The notes under the pieces: generated by a model | What the model saw: the letters and a program-made list of their open reading frames with translations, nothing else | Told to the model about the DNA's origin: nothing | Databases searched by the model: none | NCBI GenBank assembly: GCA_903825065.1 | Contig: CAIJZG010000012.1 | Span: forward strand, 1 to 8,892 | Length of the DNA stretch: 8,892 bases | Direction: 5' to 3' | Source of the DNA: an uncultured Bacteroidota bacterium | Lineage (GTDB): Bacteria; Bacteroidota; Bacteroidia; Chitinophagales; Chitinophagaceae | Position numbers and translations under genes: made by a program | Shown here: in pieces, positions 6,097 through 8,892 of the stretch | Layout: the number at the start of each line of letters is the position of its first letter | Numbering within the stretch: the stretch's first letter is position 1

Positions 6097-8892
6097 GTGA
6101 AAAAAACTGTTTTGTTTGCCACAGTGTTACTATTTTATGCCACAAATTTATTGGCTAATTTCTCGCTTCAGAAACTCCAGGTAAATTACCAGACTACGCC
6201 ATTAGGTACCGATATAAAAACGCCACAATTTTCCTGGCAGATGAAGGCATTGGATAATCTTAGAGGATATCAACAAAAAGTCTATCAGATAATTGTAACC
6301 GATGATGCTTTTAATATCATTTGGAATAGTGGCAAAGTGGACTCTGATATTTCAGTAGGAATCGAATATCAGGGTGAAGTATTGAAACCAAACTCGCGCT
6401 ATCATTGGAATTTAAGTGTGTGGGATAAAAAAGGTGAGCTAGCAGCAACTAGTTCCTGGTTTGAAACTGGAATGTTATCTGGGAATCTTGAAGGGTGGTC
6501 AGGAGCTAAATGGATTGGCGGAGCTACAGAAGATATGGTGCTATATTCTCACTATTTATCAGTTTTTAAAATTCAATATCAAATTCAACTGGATAAAGTA
6601 TCGAATAGTTCCAAAGCATCTTTTGTTTTTGGTGCAAATGATCCACGTTTATTTAATAAGAATTTAAATTTAATGGGTGTTGAAAATAAAATCAACCAAA
6701 GTTATATTGCAGTTGAATTAGACATATCTACTTTATCCCAGGAATTGACAAGTACTGCCAAATTGAATATTTATAGAGTTGGCTATACACAAAAAGATAA
6801 AAAAGATTTTCCTATAAAATCTTTTTCTATTCCTCAAAGCATCATTAACAATAACAATAAATTCAACTATCATCAAATTTCGATGGATTGCAATTTTGGT
6901 GTCTTCGATTTTTATATTGATGGTGATGATGCTACACACAAAATGGGAGATTCAAATTCAAATACTCAAAGCTTTTCACCAACTGGATTAAATCTTAACC
7001 CTGTTGGAAGTGGAAATAATTTTATTAGTTTCCCAATGGTAAATGATATTGGATTCAAAACTGATGCTAATCAGATTGCCAATTTTTCATCCATTGAAAT
7101 TAAAAATCTTAGAAAGCCTTCCAATATATTATTCGCCGAAACTATTGATGAATCTAATTATAAAGGGATTTTCAAATCATCCTCCATTCAAATTCAAGGT
7201 AATTCCTATCATGTTTTAAGCAATATCATTTTTACAGCAAACCCAAGTAAAAATGCAAGTCCAATGTTAAGAACTGAGTTTAAAACTGCTGCGAAAACTA
7301 TCAAAAAAGCTAGACTTTATGTTACTGCCCGTGGTATTTATGAAATATATATGAATGGGAAAAGAATTGGAAAGGATTGTTTCAATCCCGGTCTAACACA
7401 ATACAATAAGCACCATATGTATCAGACCTATGATGTTACTGCAGCTATCAACCCAAAGTCACCAAATGTTTTAGGGGCATGCATGAGCGAAGGTTGGTGG
7501 AGTGGTAATATCACTTTTAGTGGTGATAGTTGGAACTTTTTTGGCGATCGTCAATCATTGCTTGCAAAATTAGTGGTTACTTATTCTGATGGTAAAGAAC
7601 AAATCATCACAACAAACAACAAAGAGTGGAAATATTTTAATGATGGACCTATCCGTTATAGTTCATTCTTTCAAGGAGAAGTATATGATGCCAGAAAAGA
7701 GGATGGAATTAAAAATTGGTCAACAAGTTATTACAATGATAAATTTTGGAAAAAAGCTGTTGAAATTCCATTGGAAGGAAATGCTTATATGGGTGTCAGT
7801 ACAGATTTCTTGGGAAAGAAATCGAGTGTTGACTACAATGATTTTCAACTCATCGGTCAAATAGGAGAAAATGCAAGTATCGTTAAAAATTTAACAGCTA
7901 AGTCTGTAAATGAAGTAAAGCCTGGCGTTTTTGTATACGATATGGGACAAAATATGGTGGGTATTCCAAAGATATTTATCAAAAACGGCTTAAGGGGTCA
8001 TATCATTAATATGCGTTTTGCAGAAGTTAAATATCCTAATCTTAAAGAATACAAGGGTAATGAAGGAATGATCATGATGGAAAATATCAGAGCAGCATTA
8101 GCAACAGATCGATATATTCTAAAAGGGGGCGATGAAATAATTAATCCACATTTTACATTTCATGGATATCGTTTTATAGAAATCACCGGAATTGATAAAA
8201 AAATAGATCTTGCTGACGTTAAAGGGCAAGTAATAAGTTCGGTAAAGGAACTTGCTTCAAAATATGAATGTTCTGATACTTTAGTCAACAAATTATGGCA
8301 AAATATTACATGGTCTTTAAGAGGAAATTTTTTGTCGATCCCTACAGATTGCCCGAACAGAAATGAAAGAATGGGATGGAGTGGAGATATTTCAGTTTTC
8401 TCAAGATCTGCTACTTATTTAATGGATGCAAATCTTTTTTTAAGAAGACATCTTTTAGCAATGAGAGATGTACAATCTAGCGATGGAAGATTTACTGATG
8501 TTGCCCCACTTGGGGGTGGATTTGGTGGAACACTTTGGGGGAGTGCAGGAATTGTAGTTGCCTGGGAAACTTATAGACAATATGGCGACAAACAATTATT
8601 GAATGAGCATTACAATTCAATGAAGAAATATCTTCAGTTTCTCGAGTCTAAAGTAAATAAGAATACTGGCATATTAAATGAAGGCCCATTAGGAGATTGG
8701 TTAAGTCCAGAAGGAAATAAAAACGATAATACCCTATTTTGGATGGCCTATTATGCATACGATCTTGAAATTCTAAGCAAAGCAGCTGATATACTTGGCA
8801 AAACTGAAGAAGCAAAAGTTTATCATGACCGGATGGAAGAAGTTAAAAAAGCATGGAACGATATTTATGTAGATAAGAACAGTCACCGCACA
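6097..8892 (+). CDS. Secreted GH78 alpha-L-rhamnosidase, C-terminus beyond the window
   Basis: The reading is open for 932 codons to the right edge. GH78 enzymes invert and release terminal alpha-L-rhamnose from pectins, plant glycosides and other glycans. A signal peptide (KKTVLFATVLLFYATNLLA, cleavage near residue 20) indicates export. Domains in order: an Ig-like N-terminal module (about 24-127, with WNSGKV and YHWNLSVWDKKG); a beta-rich insertion (about 143-388); the GH78 N domain starting PMLRTEF (389 on, with IYEIYMNGKRIG and SEGWWSGNI); a beta-sandwich domain with VYDMGQNMVG (613-622) and HGYRFIEITG; then the alpha/alpha barrel with PTDCPNRNERMGWSGD (749-764). Glu757 of NERMGW matches the known general acid. 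The catalytic base Glu lies past the edge. The start is GTG: an in-frame TAA is at 6085-6087, and the first ATG (codon 49) would remove the signal peptide. Divergent from GH51. Confidence 0.92.
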   Translation, partial: MKKTVLFATVLLFYATNLLANFSLQKLQVNYQTTPLGTDIKTPQFSWQMKALDNLRGYQQKVYQIIVTDDAFNIIWNSGKVDSDISVGIEYQGEVLKPNSRYHWNLSVWDKKGELAATSSWFETGMLSGNLEGWSGAKWIGGATEDMVLYSHYLSVFKIQYQIQLDKVSNSSKASFVFGANDPRLFNKNLNLMGVENKINQSYIAVELDISTLSQELTSTAKLNIYRVGYTQKDKKDFPIKSFSIPQSIINNNNKFNYHQISMDCNFGVFDFYIDGDDATHKMGDSNSNTQSFSPTGLNLNPVGSGNNFISFPMVNDIGFKTDANQIANFSSIEIKNLRKPSNILFAETIDESNYKGIFKSSSIQIQGNSYHVLSNIIFTANPSKNASPMLRTEFKTAAKTIKKARLYVTARGIYEIYMNGKRIGKDCFNPGLTQYNKHHMYQTYDVTAAINPKSPNVLGACMSEGWWSGNITFSGDSWNFFGDRQSLLAKLVVTYSDGKEQIITTNNKEWKYFNDGPIRYSSFFQGEVYDARKEDGIKNWSTSYYNDKFWKKAVEIPLEGNAYMGVSTDFLGKKSSVDYNDFQLIGQIGENASIVKNLTAKSVNEVKPGVFVYDMGQNMVGIPKIFIKNGLRGHIINMRFAEVKYPNLKEYKGNEGMIMMENIRAALATDRYILKGGDEIINPHFTFHGYRFIEITGIDKKIDLADVKGQVISSVKELASKYECSDTLVNKLWQNITWSLRGNFLSIPTDCPNRNERMGWSGDISVFSRSATYLMDANLFLRRHLLAMRDVQSSDGRFTDVAPLGGGFGGTLWGSAGIVVAWETYRQYGDKQLLNEHYNSMKKYLQFLESKVNKNTGILNEGPLGDWLSPEGNKNDNTLFWMAYYAYDLEILSKAADILGKTEEAKVYHDRMEEVKKAWNDIYVDKNSHRT

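Noticed and set aside
6733..6939. 68-residue minus-strand frame inside GH78
   Set aside because: It lies wholly within the continuous GH78 frame and looks like a shadow of AT-rich coding.
7589..7864. 91-residue plus-strand frame inside GH78
   Set aside because: It is an alternative frame within the uninterrupted GH78 domain, with no motif of its own.
1..8892. Mobile elements, CRISPR arrays, tRNA or rRNA genes
   Set aside because: I found no transposase or integrase motifs, no regularly spaced long repeats, and no cloverleaf or rRNA-like sequence on either strand. Nearly all of the window is accounted for by coding sequence.

Overview
The window is an AT-rich stretch of chromosome, probably from a free-living or soil/plant-associated member of the Bacteroidota (Sphingobacteriia or Chitinophagia grade). 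Several things point there. The genes lack Shine-Dalgarno sequences. The signal peptides end in a small residue followed by Gln. Two candidate promoters have the Bacteroidota layout (TTTG, 17 bases, TAnnTTT). The content is a run of carbohydrate-active enzymes. No 16S rRNA or other marker is present, so the taxonomic call is an inference.

Left part (about 1-2611, minus strand): a tightly packed set of genes read right to left. A possible 33-residue leader peptide overlaps the start of an LpxH-like calcineurin-type phosphoesterase (TAATG). That gene overlaps an MJ1255-type GT-B glycosyltransferase by 4 bases (ATGA). Three bases later comes a family GH1 beta-glucosidase that runs off the left edge. 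As given, the GH1 gene is broken by one extra A in a run of nine. Removing one A restores a textbook GH1 sequence through the catalytic NEP motif.

Middle (2512-5938): a 230-base divergent spacer carries a likely promoter and three phased TGTWACC heptamers. It is followed by a secreted GH5 glycoside hydrolase on the plus strand. This gene meets a secreted GH51 alpha-L-arabinofuranosidase head-on with no bases between the two stop codons. A strong hairpin that could terminate GH5 transcription lies inside the 3' coding end of the GH51 gene.

Right part (5939-8892): a 158-base divergent spacer, then a large secreted GH78 alpha-L-rhamnosidase on the plus strand. It starts at GTG, runs off the right edge, and carries a roughly 245-residue beta-rich insertion in its N-terminal half. 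It is open to the window edge across 932 codons.

Together the GH5, GH51 and GH78 enzymes (exported) and the GH1 enzyme (no signal peptide, so probably cytoplasmic) could strip glucose, arabinose and rhamnose from plant-type polysaccharides or glycosides. No SusC/SusD pair, sensor or regulator gene lies in the window, so a full polysaccharide utilization locus is not shown. I see no mobile element, CRISPR array, tRNA or rRNA, and no clearly new biological system. The most notable items are the homopolymer frameshift in GH1, the phased repeats upstream of GH5, the possible coupled leader peptide, and the terminator embedded in the opposing gene.
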